This document shows positions 7,161 to 14,287 of a stretch of DNA of 16,572 nucleotides, one piece after another (position 1 is the stretch's first letter; each line of letters opens with the position of its first letter). The translations under genes and the position numbers were made by a program. The notes beneath the pieces are model-generated. The model made no database searches, had not been told where the DNA came from, and was given only the letters and a program-made list of their open reading frames with translations. Source of the DNA: Prevotella sp. UBA7594 (GTDB lineage: Bacteria > Bacteroidota > Bacteroidia > Bacteroidales > Bacteroidaceae); assembly GCA_002490315.1 (NCBI GenBank), contig DLKG01000033.1, positions 1,554 through 18,125 on the forward strand. Direction: 5' to 3'.

Positions 7161-7262
7161 TCACAATTCTTTTATTTCCGCTTCCGTAAGACCTGTAATC
7201 TTCATTATCTTCGCAATCGGCTCCTTTGTTGAATAACTTTTGAGAGCCACACTTGTAGCGCA
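7161..7262 (-). pseudogene. Probable remnant of an Rpn-family (PD-(D/E)XK) transposase/nuclease C-terminus
   Basis: The minus-strand frame ending with TGA at 7161-7163 encodes a tail reading KEPIAKIMKITGLTEAEIKEL. The pattern I-x-x-I-x-x-I-T-G-L-[ST]-x-x-E-I-x-x-L at the extreme C-terminus is typical of Rpn-type recombination-promoting nucleases/putative transposases (PDDEXK_2 family), which abound in Bacteroidales. No nuclease domain is upstream of it on this strand: the frame soon runs into the promoter region of the aminotransferase and is low-complexity there. I read it as the last ~34 codons of a deleted gene. The assignment rests on a short motif, so confidence is limited; a chance open frame is possible. 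Confidence 0.35.
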
Positions 7263-7283
7263 TGATTTTTTTGCTCCAAAAAT

Positions 7284-7314
7284 TTTGCTCTTCATCCTAT
7301 TTGTCGTACCTTTG
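7284..7314 (+). promoter_or_regulatory. Bacteroidetes-type promoter of the aminotransferase gene
   Basis: The -33 box TTTG (7284-7287) and -7 box TACCTTTG (7307-7314) both match consensus and are separated by 19 bp. Transcription should begin near 7320, giving a leader of about 40 nt before ATG 7359. Confidence 0.7.
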
Positions 7315-7358
7315 CATTTTGCAGAACAACAAATACACAAACAAAATAAAAACAACAA

Positions 7359-8567
7359 ATGCCAGAAATATCAGTACGCGGACTCGAAATGCCCGAATCG
7401 CCGATTAGAAAATTGGCTCCCTTGGCTGTAGCTGCCAAGAAACGTGGTGTGAAGGTCTACCATCTAAATATCGGACAACCCGACCTGCCAACACCGCAGG
7501 TAGGACTCGACGCCTTAAAGCACATCGACCGTAAGATACTGGAGTACTCGCCCTCACAGGGCTATCAGTCATACAGAGAGAAACTTACGGGCTACTACAA
7601 GCGCTTCAATATCAACGTCACAGCCGATGACATTATCGTTACGTCGGGTGGCTCGGAGGCTGTACTCTTCGCATTCATGTCATGTCTAAACCCTGGCGAC
7701 GAGATTATCATCCCCGAACCAGCCTATGCCAACTATATGGCGTTCGCCATTTCTGCAGGAGCAAAGATACGCACCATCGCCACAACCATTGAGGAGGGAT
7801 TCTCCTTGCCGAAAGTAGAGAAGTTTGAGGAGCTTATCAATGAGCACACACGTGCCATTCTCATCTGCAACCCCAACAACCCTACGGGCTATCTGTACAC
7901 CCGCCGCGAGATGAACCAAATACGCGATCTCGTGAAGAAATACGACCTCTACCTCTTCTCCGATGAGGTTTACCGCGAATACATCTACACCGGATCGCCC
8001 TACATCTCCGCCTGCCACTTGGAAGGCATTGAGAACAACGTCATCCTCATCGATTCCGTGTCGAAGCGCTACAGCGAATGTGGCATCCGTATTGGTGCGC
8101 TCATCACGAAGAATCCCGAAGTGCGCGCTGCCGTCATGAAGCTATGCCAGGCTCGTCTCTCCCCTCCTCTGCTCGGACAGATTGTTGCAGAAGCGTCGCT
8201 CGACGCTCCTGAAGACTACTACCGCGACGTATATGAGGAGTACGTGGAACGCCGCAAATGCCTCATTGACGGACTCAACCGCATTCCAGGCGTCTACTCT
8301 CCAATTCCTATGGGAGCTTTCTACACCGTGGCAAAACTGCCTGTTGACGACAGCGAGAAATTCTGCCGCTGGTGTCTGGAAGAGTTCTCCTATGAGGGCG
8401 AGACGGTGATGATGGCCCCTGCTGCCGGATTCTACACCACACCAGGTGTGGGACGCAACCAGGTGCGCATCGCCTACGTCCTCAAGAAAGAAGACCTTGA
8501 GCGCGCGCTCGTCGTGCTGCGCAAAGCTCTTGAGGCTTACCCAGGACGAGTAATGGACAACGAATAG
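7359..8567 (+). CDS. Class I/II PLP-dependent aminotransferase (aspartate-aminotransferase fold)
   Basis: The 402-residue cytosolic enzyme has the full fold-type I aminotransferase signature: the cofactor phosphate-binding turn SGGSEA (96-101), CNPNNPTG (170-177, Asn174 beside the PLP ring), SDEVYREY with Asp202 (pyridine nitrogen) and Tyr205, the Schiff-base Lys236 in SVSKRYSECGIRIG, and Arg370 in VRIAY for the substrate alpha-carboxylate. Length matches the family. The likely reaction is transfer of an amino group between an amino acid and 2-oxoglutarate; aspartate, tyrosine or alanine aminotransferase cannot be separated from sequence alone, so no gene symbol is given. It has its own promoter upstream and a perfect 14-bp hairpin downstream, so it is probably monocistronic with some read-through into the permease gene. 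Nothing links it functionally to the iron cluster. Confidence 0.92.
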   Translation: MPEISVRGLEMPESPIRKLAPLAVAAKKRGVKVYHLNIGQPDLPTPQVGLDALKHIDRKILEYSPSQGYQSYREKLTGYYKRFNINVTADDIIVTSGGSEAVLFAFMSCLNPGDEIIIPEPAYANYMAFAISAGAKIRTIATTIEEGFSLPKVEKFEELINEHTRAILICNPNNPTGYLYTRREMNQIRDLVKKYDLYLFSDEVYREYIYTGSPYISACHLEGIENNVILIDSVSKRYSECGIRIGALITKNPEVRAAVMKLCQARLSPPLLGQIVAEASLDAPEDYYRDVYEEYVERRKCLIDGLNRIPGVYSPIPMGAFYTVAKLPVDDSEKFCRWCLEEFSYEGETVMMAPAAGFYTTPGVGRNQVRIAYVLKKEDLERALVVLRKALEAYPGRVMDNE

Positions 8568-8585
8568 ATTAACAACAAGAAACAT

Positions 8586-8645
8586 GAGGGTGTGCCAAAT
8601 GGAAACAAATGAAGATTTTCGTTTTGGCACACCCTCTTACCTTTT
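8586..8645 (+). terminator. Intrinsic terminator after the aminotransferase
   Basis: GAGGGTGTGCCAAA (8586-8599) and its exact reverse complement (8623-8636) make a 14-bp perfect stem, followed by TTACCTTTTATT. The tail is T-rich but interrupted. The next gene starts at 8652, only 15 bp past the stem, so the hairpin could also limit or gate expression of the permease. Confidence 0.65.
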
Positions 8646-8651
8646 ATTAGT

Positions 8652-9905
8652 ATGAATTTTCCTCTTTTTATTGCCCGCCGCATATACTCAGACCATACCG
8701 ACGACCGCAAGCGCGTGTCGAAGCCTGCCATACGCATCGCCACACTCGGTGTAGCTATTGGTCTTGCCGTGATGATTATAAGCGTGTGTGTGGTGCTTGG
8801 CTTCAAGCACACCATACGCGACAAGGTCGTGGGCTTCGGTAGCCACATACAGATTGCCAATTTCTACACATTACAAGCTTCTGCACTCGACAGTCCAATC
8901 GTCGTTGGCGACTCCATGATGAGCGTTCTGAATGACATCGACGGCGTGAAGCATGTGCAGCGGTTCGCCATGAAGCAGGGCATCCTAAAGACCGATAACG
9001 ACTTCCTCGGCGTGGCGTTCAAGGGCGTCGGTGAGGAATTTGACTCCACGTTCATCCACAACAATATGGTGGACGGCAACATTCCTTCCTTCTCCAGCAA
9101 GCACAGCACCAACAAAATTCTCATCTCGAAGATGATGGCTGACAAACTCAAGGTAAAGAGTGGAGAGCGTATCTTCGCCTACTTCATCGACAAGGGAGGA
9201 GTACGCATGAGAAGGTTCACGATAGCCGGTATCTACCAAACAAATCTCACGCAATACGACAAAGCCATGTGCTTTTGCGACCTCTACACCGCCGTCAAAC
9301 TGAACGGATGGGAACCCGACCAGGCATCGGGCGCAGAACTCACCGTGGCTGACTTCAACAAGGTTGACGCAACTGAAGATATCATAATAAAGAAGGTGAA
9401 CCGCACGCTCGACCGCAACGGCGAGACTTATTCGTCGAAGACTATACGTGAGCTATCGCCACAGATTTTCTCCTGGCTCGACTTGCTCGACATGAACGTA
9501 TGGATTATCCTCGCCATTATGACAGCCGTCGCAGTGGTGACAATGATAAGCGGACTGCTCATCATCATCCTTGAACGCACAACAATGATTGGCATACTGA
9601 AAGCACTCGGCGCAAAAAACAGTACCATACGCCACACGTTCCTATGGTTTGCGGCGTTCATCATCGGCAAGGGACTCCTCATCGGTGACATACTCGGACT
9701 CGGCATAATCCTTCTGCAACGCTTCACGGGATTCGCCAAACTCGACCCCACTACCTATTACGTCAGCACGGTGCCCGTAGAGATAAACATGCTCTACATC
9801 GTTTTGCTCAACATCGCCACCATGCTCATAGCCATGTTTGTACTCATCGCACCAAGCTACATCATATCCCACATCCACCCGGCAAAGTCAATGAGGTACG
9901 AATAA
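8652..9905 (+). CDS. LolC/LolE-type ABC transporter permease (FtsX superfamily)
   Basis: The 417-residue inner-membrane protein has one N-terminal membrane helix (about 27-52), a large periplasmic domain of MacB-PCD type (about 53-280), and three C-terminal helices (about 282-308, 328-356, 378-403). This is the topology of LolC/LolE and other FtsX-like permeases. The cytoplasmic loop after the second helix, ERTTMIGILKALGA (308-321), is the usual contact site for the ATPase subunit. Known LolCDE complexes extract outer-membrane lipoproteins from the inner membrane and hand them to a periplasmic carrier. The cognate ATPase (LolD-like) is not next to it here, so the partner must be encoded elsewhere. 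A lipoprotein-sorting role fits a window rich in lipoproteins, but the link is only circumstantial. No convincing promoter lies in the 84-bp gap upstream. A terminator follows. Confidence 0.85.
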   Translation: MNFPLFIARRIYSDHTDDRKRVSKPAIRIATLGVAIGLAVMIISVCVVLGFKHTIRDKVVGFGSHIQIANFYTLQASALDSPIVVGDSMMSVLNDIDGVKHVQRFAMKQGILKTDNDFLGVAFKGVGEEFDSTFIHNNMVDGNIPSFSSKHSTNKILISKMMADKLKVKSGERIFAYFIDKGGVRMRRFTIAGIYQTNLTQYDKAMCFCDLYTAVKLNGWEPDQASGAELTVADFNKVDATEDIIIKKVNRTLDRNGETYSSKTIRELSPQIFSWLDLLDMNVWIILAIMTAVAVVTMISGLLIIILERTTMIGILKALGAKNSTIRHTFLWFAAFIIGKGLLIGDILGLGIILLQRFTGFAKLDPTTYYVSTVPVEINMLYIVLLNIATMLIAMFVLIAPSYIISHIHPAKSMRYE

Positions 9906-9934
9906 GAAAAAGACAATTAGCAAAATACACAATG

Positions 9935-9967
9935 AAGCGGGCTTGTACTTATAACACGCCCGCTTTT
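9935..9967 (+). terminator. Intrinsic terminator after the ABC permease
   Basis: AAGCGGGCTTGT (9935-9946) pairs with ACACGCCCGCTT (9954-9965) over 12 bp with one mismatch and a 7-nt loop, then TTTTATTG. This separates the permease from the ligase operon. Confidence 0.75.
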
Positions 9968-10018
9968 ATTGTTATAAATAGAAGCACAAGACAATTTACA
10001 CCTTATTTCCATAAATAC

Positions 10019-10084
10019 TGCACAAAAGTTTTGGCATTGTGCAAATAAGTAAGTATCTTTGCACAAAATTTTGAATATTGTGCA
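10019..10084 (+). promoter_or_regulatory. Duplicated inverted repeat TGCACAA-N11-TTGTGCA around the ligase promoter
   Basis: Two copies of a 25-bp inverted repeat lie at 10019-10043 and 10060-10084. Both consist of TGCACAA, exactly 11 bp, then TTGTGCA. Their start points are 41 bp apart (close to four helical turns), and aligned over 27 bp they agree at 21 positions. The first copy covers the -33 box; the second begins at the end of the -7 box, spans the predicted transcription start and ends at the A before the ATG. This layout suggests an operator pair for a dimeric repressor. Overlap with the common TTTGCA extension of the -7 box could explain part of one half-site. Confidence 0.6.
10030..10061 (+). 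promoter_or_regulatory. Bacteroidetes-type promoter of the acyl-CoA ligase pair
   Basis: The -33 box TTTG (10030-10033) and -7 box TATCTTTG (10054-10061) match consensus with a 20-bp spacer. The predicted start, near 10067-10069, leaves a leader of under 20 nt before ATG 10085 and no room for a normal ribosome-binding site. Confidence 0.75.
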
Positions 10085-11746
10085 ATGCAACAAATACCAA
10101 GTTTCAACTCATATATAGAAGACAGCATATTAAAGTATTGGGATAACGACGCGTTCACCGATTACAAGGGTGCAACGCTGCAATTCCATGATGTGGCAAG
10201 AAAGATAGAGAAGTTACACATCATGTTCGAGAACAGCGGTGTGAAGCGGGGCGACAAGATAGCTCTCTGCGGACGCAACAGCAGCCATTGGGCTGTGGCA
10301 TTCCTTGCCACCCTTACTTTCGGAGCCGTAGTAGTTCCCGTGCAGCACGAGTTCACAGCAGACCAAATACACAACATCGTCAACCATAGCGAGGCGAAAC
10401 TTTTGTTTGTCGGCGACATTGTCCATACGCAAATAAACGCAGATGCCATGCCAGGGCTTGAGGGCATTATATACCTGCCCGACTTCTCCATATCGGTGGC
10501 GCGTTCCGAGCAACTCACCTTCGCACGAGAACATCTCAACGAGATGTTCGGCAAGCGTTTTCCGAAATACTTCCGCAAGGAACACGTGAAATACTACAAG
10601 GAGGAGAGTCCGGAAGAGTTGGCGATGATCAACTACACCTCAGGAACTACAGGATTTTCCAAAGGCGTCATGCTCCCCTACCGCGCAATTTGGGGCAACC
10701 TCGATCACATTCTCAAATGTCTTGCACCCAACGTGAAGCCCGGTAGCAATCTCGTGAGCATATTGCCAATGGCACACATGTACGGACTGGCAGTGGAGTT
10801 CCTCTTTGGATTTCTCAACGGATGCCACATATACTTCCTCAACCGCGTACCTTCGCCGTCGCTCATCGCGCAGGCTTTCGCTGAGGTGAAGCCGCGACTT
10901 ATCGTCGCAGTGCCTCTTGTGGTAGAGAAAATTGTGCGCAAGAAAGTGCTGGCAGAAGTACAGACCAACCGCATGAAGCTCCTGCTCAACATGCCAATCG
11001 TCAACAAAAAGATAAAACAGCACATACGCGAGCGCATCATGGACGTCTTTGGAGGCAACGCCTATGAGATTATCGTCGGAGGAGCTCCGCTGAATCTTGG
11101 CATTGAAAAGTTTCTCCACAGCGTCGGGGTGCCCGTCACTATCGGCTACGGCACAACGGAGACAGCACCGCTCATCACTTTTACCAACTACGACCGCTAC
11201 AAGGTTGCGTCATGCGGTCCTGCCGTGGAACACATGGAAGTAAAAGTGCTTAGCGATGACCCGCAGAACAAACCGGGAGAACTCGTTGCACGCGGCCTTA
11301 ACACCATGCTTGGCTACTACAAGAATGAGGAGGCTACGCGCGCCGTGCTTGACGAGGACGGATGGTTCCACACTGGCGACCTCGCAACGATGTCTCCTGA
11401 CGGATACTTCTACATTAAGGGGCGTATCAAGAATATGCTACTTGGCGCCAACGGACAGAACGTATATCCGGAGGAAATAGAAGACAAGCTCAACAACATG
11501 CCACTCGTCAGCGAGAGTATCATCATACAACGCGGCAACAAGCTCGTGGCTCTCGTTCATCCGGAAGCGGAAGAAAAGGCGGCAATGGACTTCGACGACA
11601 ACGACGTGAAGGGCATTATGGAGGAGAACCTGAAGACGCTCAACGCAGAACTGCCTCCATTCTGCCGAATAGCAGCAATTGAAATCCACAACGAGGAATT
11701 CCAAAAAACTGCAAAGAAGAGCATCAAGAGATATCTCTACAAATAA
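10085..11746 (+). CDS. AMP-forming long-chain acyl-CoA ligase (AMP-binding family), copy 1
   Basis: The 553-residue adenylate-forming enzyme should activate a carboxylic acid (probably a fatty acid) with ATP, then form the CoA thioester. Visible core motifs are the phosphate loop YTSGTTGFSKG (184-194), the GYGTTETAP motif (354-362), GWFHTGD (426-432) whose Asp binds the ribose, the hinge KGRIKN (445-450), then the C-terminal subdomain with GQNVYPEEIED. The usual A10 motif with the catalytic Lys appears as KTAKKSIKRYLYK (541-553), shifted from the canonical spacing. No signal peptide or membrane helix is present, so it is cytosolic or peripherally bound. A close paralogue follows after 63 bp with no terminator between, so the two form one unit. 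Substrate chain length is unknown; fatty-acid salvage or activation for lipid remodelling is the family's usual role. Confidence 0.88.
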   Translation: MQQIPSFNSYIEDSILKYWDNDAFTDYKGATLQFHDVARKIEKLHIMFENSGVKRGDKIALCGRNSSHWAVAFLATLTFGAVVVPVQHEFTADQIHNIVNHSEAKLLFVGDIVHTQINADAMPGLEGIIYLPDFSISVARSEQLTFAREHLNEMFGKRFPKYFRKEHVKYYKEESPEELAMINYTSGTTGFSKGVMLPYRAIWGNLDHILKCLAPNVKPGSNLVSILPMAHMYGLAVEFLFGFLNGCHIYFLNRVPSPSLIAQAFAEVKPRLIVAVPLVVEKIVRKKVLAEVQTNRMKLLLNMPIVNKKIKQHIRERIMDVFGGNAYEIIVGGAPLNLGIEKFLHSVGVPVTIGYGTTETAPLITFTNYDRYKVASCGPAVEHMEVKVLSDDPQNKPGELVARGLNTMLGYYKNEEATRAVLDEDGWFHTGDLATMSPDGYFYIKGRIKNMLLGANGQNVYPEEIEDKLNNMPLVSESIIIQRGNKLVALVHPEAEEKAAMDFDDNDVKGIMEENLKTLNAELPPFCRIAAIEIHNEEFQKTAKKSIKRYLYK

Positions 11747-11809
11747 TGCGACTAACCATACAACATCAATAAAAAAGACACCTCACTCAACAAACACAAT
11801 ACATACAGG

Positions 11810-13468
11810 ATGGAAATACCGAGTTTTAACGAACTTATAGAAAAGAGCATCATTGCCAACTGGGACAAGGATGCGCTCACAGACTTCAAGGGAGCGACAC
11901 TGCAATATCACGACGTGGCGCGCAAGATAGAGAAACTGCACATAATGTTTGAGAGCAGTGGCGTAGCAAAAGGCGACAAGATTGCTCTATGCGGACGTAA
12001 CAGCGCAAGCTGGGCAGTGGCTTTTCTTGCCACACTAACGTATGGTGCGGTGGCAGTGCCCATTCTTCATGAGTTCACAGCCGACCAGATTCACAACATC
12101 GTCAACCATAGCGAGGCTAAACTGCTGTTCGTAGGCGATTATGTAGCCACCATCATCGACCAGACGAAGATGCCCGACCTTGAGGGCATAATCTACATAC
12201 CCGACTACTCGCTCGTCGTTTCGCGAACCGACAAACTGACCTATGCGCGTGAACACCTTAACGAGATGTTCGGCAAGAAATACCCTAAATTCTTCCGCAA
12301 AGAGCACGTAAGCTACTACAAGGAGAAATGCCCAGACGAACTTGCGCTCATCAACTATACAAGCGGTACAACAGGCTTCTCGAAGGGCGTGATGATTCCC
12401 TACCGCGCACTTTGGAGCAACTACGATTTCGCGGAAAACGTGCTCGGCAAAATCGTAAAGAAAGGCGCCAACGTCATAAGTATCTTGCCAATGGCACATA
12501 TGTACGGAATGGCGTTTGAGTTCATATTCGAATTCCTTCATGGTTGCCACGTGTTCTATCTGACGCGCGTACCGTCACCTGCCATCATCGCAGCTGCATT
12601 CGCAGAGGTAAAACCTGCTGTAATTATCGCCGTACCTCTCGTCATTGAGAAAATCATACGTAAGAAGGTTTTCCCAAAGATTCAAAACAACCGTATGCGA
12701 CTGCTGCTCAACATGCCTATCGTCAGCAAAAAAGTCAACCAAAAGATTAAGGAGCAAGTTGTGAATGCTTTCGGTGGCAGCTTCTACGAGATTATCATCG
12801 GCGGAGCCGCCTTCAACCAAGAGGTGGAGCAATTCCTCAAGCGCATCGACTTCCCATACACCGTCGGCTATGGGGCCACGGAGTGCGCTCCGATCATCTG
12901 CTACGCAGACTATCATGATTTCGCGCCTGGCTCATGCGGTAAGCCTGTGATTCACATGGAAGTTAAGATTGACTCTGCCGATCCTGAGAATGTTCCTGGA
13001 GAAATCCTTGCCCGCGGACTTAACGTTATGTTGGGCTACTACAAAAATGAGGAGGCCACTGCACAGACGCTCGACAAGGACGGATGGTACCACACTGGCG
13101 ACCTCGGACTCATGGACAGCGAGGGCAACGTCTACATCAAGGGACGCTCCAAGAACATGCTCCTTGGCGCTTCCGGACAGAACATATATCCGGAGGAGAT
13201 TGAGGACAAGCTAAACTCGCTTGCCATGGTCAACGAGTGCGTGGTCGTGCAACGTGGAGAGAAGCTTGTTGGTCTTGTCTATCCTGACTTTGACGAAGCA
13301 GCCACCATGCGCCTCAACGACTCCGATCTGCAAGGTATTATGGAGCAAAACCGACAGGAACTCAACGCCTCGCAGCCGCCATACTGTCGCCTTGCAGCAA
13401 TTGAGATTGTCAAGGAAGAATTTGAGAAGACACCGAAGAAGAGCATCAAAAGATACCTCTATAAATAA
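11810..13468 (+). CDS. AMP-forming long-chain acyl-CoA ligase (AMP-binding family), copy 2
   Basis: The 552-residue paralogue of the preceding gene is near-identical in many blocks (for example DVARKIEKLHIMFE and HNIVNHSEAKLLFVGD) and more divergent in the middle and C-terminal parts. Motifs: phosphate loop YTSGTTGFSKG (183-193), GYGATECAP (353-361), GWYHTGD (425-431), KGRSKN (444-449), GQNIYPEEIED, and the tail KTPKKSIKRYLYK (540-552). Replacement of TTETAP by ATECAP in the acyl/adenylate-site motif and differences around residues 200-250 suggest a different acyl preference from copy 1. The start is ATG 11810 preceded by ACAGG. Transcription probably comes from the promoter at 10030-10061. 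The 3' end is tandemly repeated just beyond the stop codon, and a bidirectional terminator follows. CoA ligation of fatty acids is likely; the substrate is unknown. Confidence 0.88.
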   Translation: MEIPSFNELIEKSIIANWDKDALTDFKGATLQYHDVARKIEKLHIMFESSGVAKGDKIALCGRNSASWAVAFLATLTYGAVAVPILHEFTADQIHNIVNHSEAKLLFVGDYVATIIDQTKMPDLEGIIYIPDYSLVVSRTDKLTYAREHLNEMFGKKYPKFFRKEHVSYYKEKCPDELALINYTSGTTGFSKGVMIPYRALWSNYDFAENVLGKIVKKGANVISILPMAHMYGMAFEFIFEFLHGCHVFYLTRVPSPAIIAAAFAEVKPAVIIAVPLVIEKIIRKKVFPKIQNNRMRLLLNMPIVSKKVNQKIKEQVVNAFGGSFYEIIIGGAAFNQEVEQFLKRIDFPYTVGYGATECAPIICYADYHDFAPGSCGKPVIHMEVKIDSADPENVPGEILARGLNVMLGYYKNEEATAQTLDKDGWYHTGDLGLMDSEGNVYIKGRSKNMLLGASGQNIYPEEIEDKLNSLAMVNECVVVQRGEKLVGLVYPDFDEAATMRLNDSDLQGIMEQNRQELNASQPPYCRLAAIEIVKEEFEKTPKKSIKRYLYK

Positions 13469-13517
13469 CACAAGAGTATACCTCTATAAATAACACAAGA
13501 GATATCTCTATAAATAA
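13453..13517 (+). repeat. 24/25-bp tandem repeat duplicating the 3' end of the second ligase gene
   Basis: A unit starting ATACCTCTATAAATAACACA and ending AGAG occurs at 13453-13476 and again exactly at 13478-13501. A third, partial copy with one change (ATATCTCTATAAATAA) follows at 13502-13517. The first copy includes the last codons and stop of the ligase (Tyr-Leu-Tyr-Lys-stop), so the later copies are non-coding echoes of the gene end. Slipped-strand duplication is the simplest explanation. Confidence 0.9.
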
Positions 13518-13521
13518 AAAG

Positions 13522-13589
13522 GCAACGCGCCCTGTAAAGACAAAAGTAAACCGAAGATTTATACTTTTTATCTTTACAGGGCGCGTTGC
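13522..13589. terminator. Bidirectional terminator between convergent genes
   Basis: GCAACGCGCCCTGTAAAGA (13522-13540) and its exact reverse complement (13571-13589) form a 19-bp stem. AAAAGTA (13542-13548) and TACTTTT (13562-13568) extend it inward past a small bulge. On the minus strand the stem is followed by CCTTTTTATTTATAG; on the plus strand by TGTATTCAGTTTTT. It can therefore stop both the ligase operon and the oppositely oriented regulator transcript. Confidence 0.85.
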
Positions 13590-13614
13590 TGTATTCAGTT
13601 TTTATACCAAATTT

Positions 13615-14214
13615 CTAATCGAGCAATGTTGACGCACGTACACGCGACAAAGTCTCCGGCGTCATCTGCAAGTAGCTTGCAATGTATACAAGCGGCGCAC
13701 GCAACACTACCTGCGGCAGAAGCTTGCACATCTTTTTATAACGATCCTGAGCCGTTTCAAAGCGCACAAGGTCGGCGTGTACCTGAGAGGTGATAAGGCT
13801 TTCCTCAAGTATCTTGCGGTAAAGTATCTGGATGTTGACATTGTGCATGGCAACACGCTCAAGGTCTACCTTAGGCAAAGCATAAACGACAGAAGGCTCA
13901 AGAGCCTCTATCTGCAACTTGGTTGGCTCTTCCTTGAAGAGGCTCTCGATACACATCACGATTGAATGTTCCTGTGCGAGATGCTCCGTAACCTCTTTAC
14001 CATGCTTGAAATAGAATTGGCGCAGGAGTCCCTTGTCAATGTAAAGGAGCTGACGGCATATCTCGCCTTCTTTCAGAATCAATTCGCCTTTCGCATACTT
14101 GATAGGAACGAGAATGCTTTCGAGCAAGTCAAGTTCTTCATGCGTCATCGTACTGTAGCGTCTTGCCAACTCACGGGCAATATCACGCGTATTTGTACCG
14201 ATCAATTCTTTCAT
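13615..14214 (-). CDS. Crp/Fnr-family transcriptional regulator
   Basis: The 199-residue protein has an N-terminal cyclic-nucleotide-binding-like beta-roll (about 30-125; GELILKEGEICRQLLYIDKGLLRQFY is the typical strand-turn pattern), a long dimerisation helix (about 125-155), then RFETAQDRYKKM and a C-terminal winged helix-turn-helix, with LVYIASYLQMTPETLSRVRA (about 175-194) as the DNA-reading unit. The conserved Glu/Arg pair for cAMP phosphate is not evident, so the effector is unknown; many Bacteroidetes members of this type act without cAMP. AAAGGATGG lies about 6-14 nt before the ATG and supports the start. The gene lies 73 bp downstream of lepA on the same strand and may be read from it; no TAnnTTTG box was seen in the gap. 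It converges with the ligase operon, and a role in controlling that operon is possible but untested. Confidence 0.88.
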   Translation of the reverse strand: MKELIGTNTRDIARELARRYSTMTHEELDLLESILVPIKYAKGELILKEGEICRQLLYIDKGLLRQFYFKHGKEVTEHLAQEHSIVMCIESLFKEEPTKLQIEALEPSVVYALPKVDLERVAMHNVNIQILYRKILEESLITSQVHADLVRFETAQDRYKKMCKLLPQVVLRAPLVYIASYLQMTPETLSRVRASTLLD

Positions 14215-14287
14215 ATCATTCCATCCTTTCTTTTTATGCTTTCTCTGAATTTTTTAGTTTAAACACATAAGTCTTGCTTCCGTCGAC

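Larger units (their letters stand above)
6858..7358. other. 501-bp intergenic region between DHOR copy 2 and aminotransferase
   Basis: This gap contains, in order, a small hairpin (6859-6887), a strong terminator (6898-6958), a MITE-like palindromic element (7001-7135), a probable transposase-tail remnant on the minus strand (7161-7262) and a promoter (7284-7314). No intact gene is seen. Confidence 0.7.
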
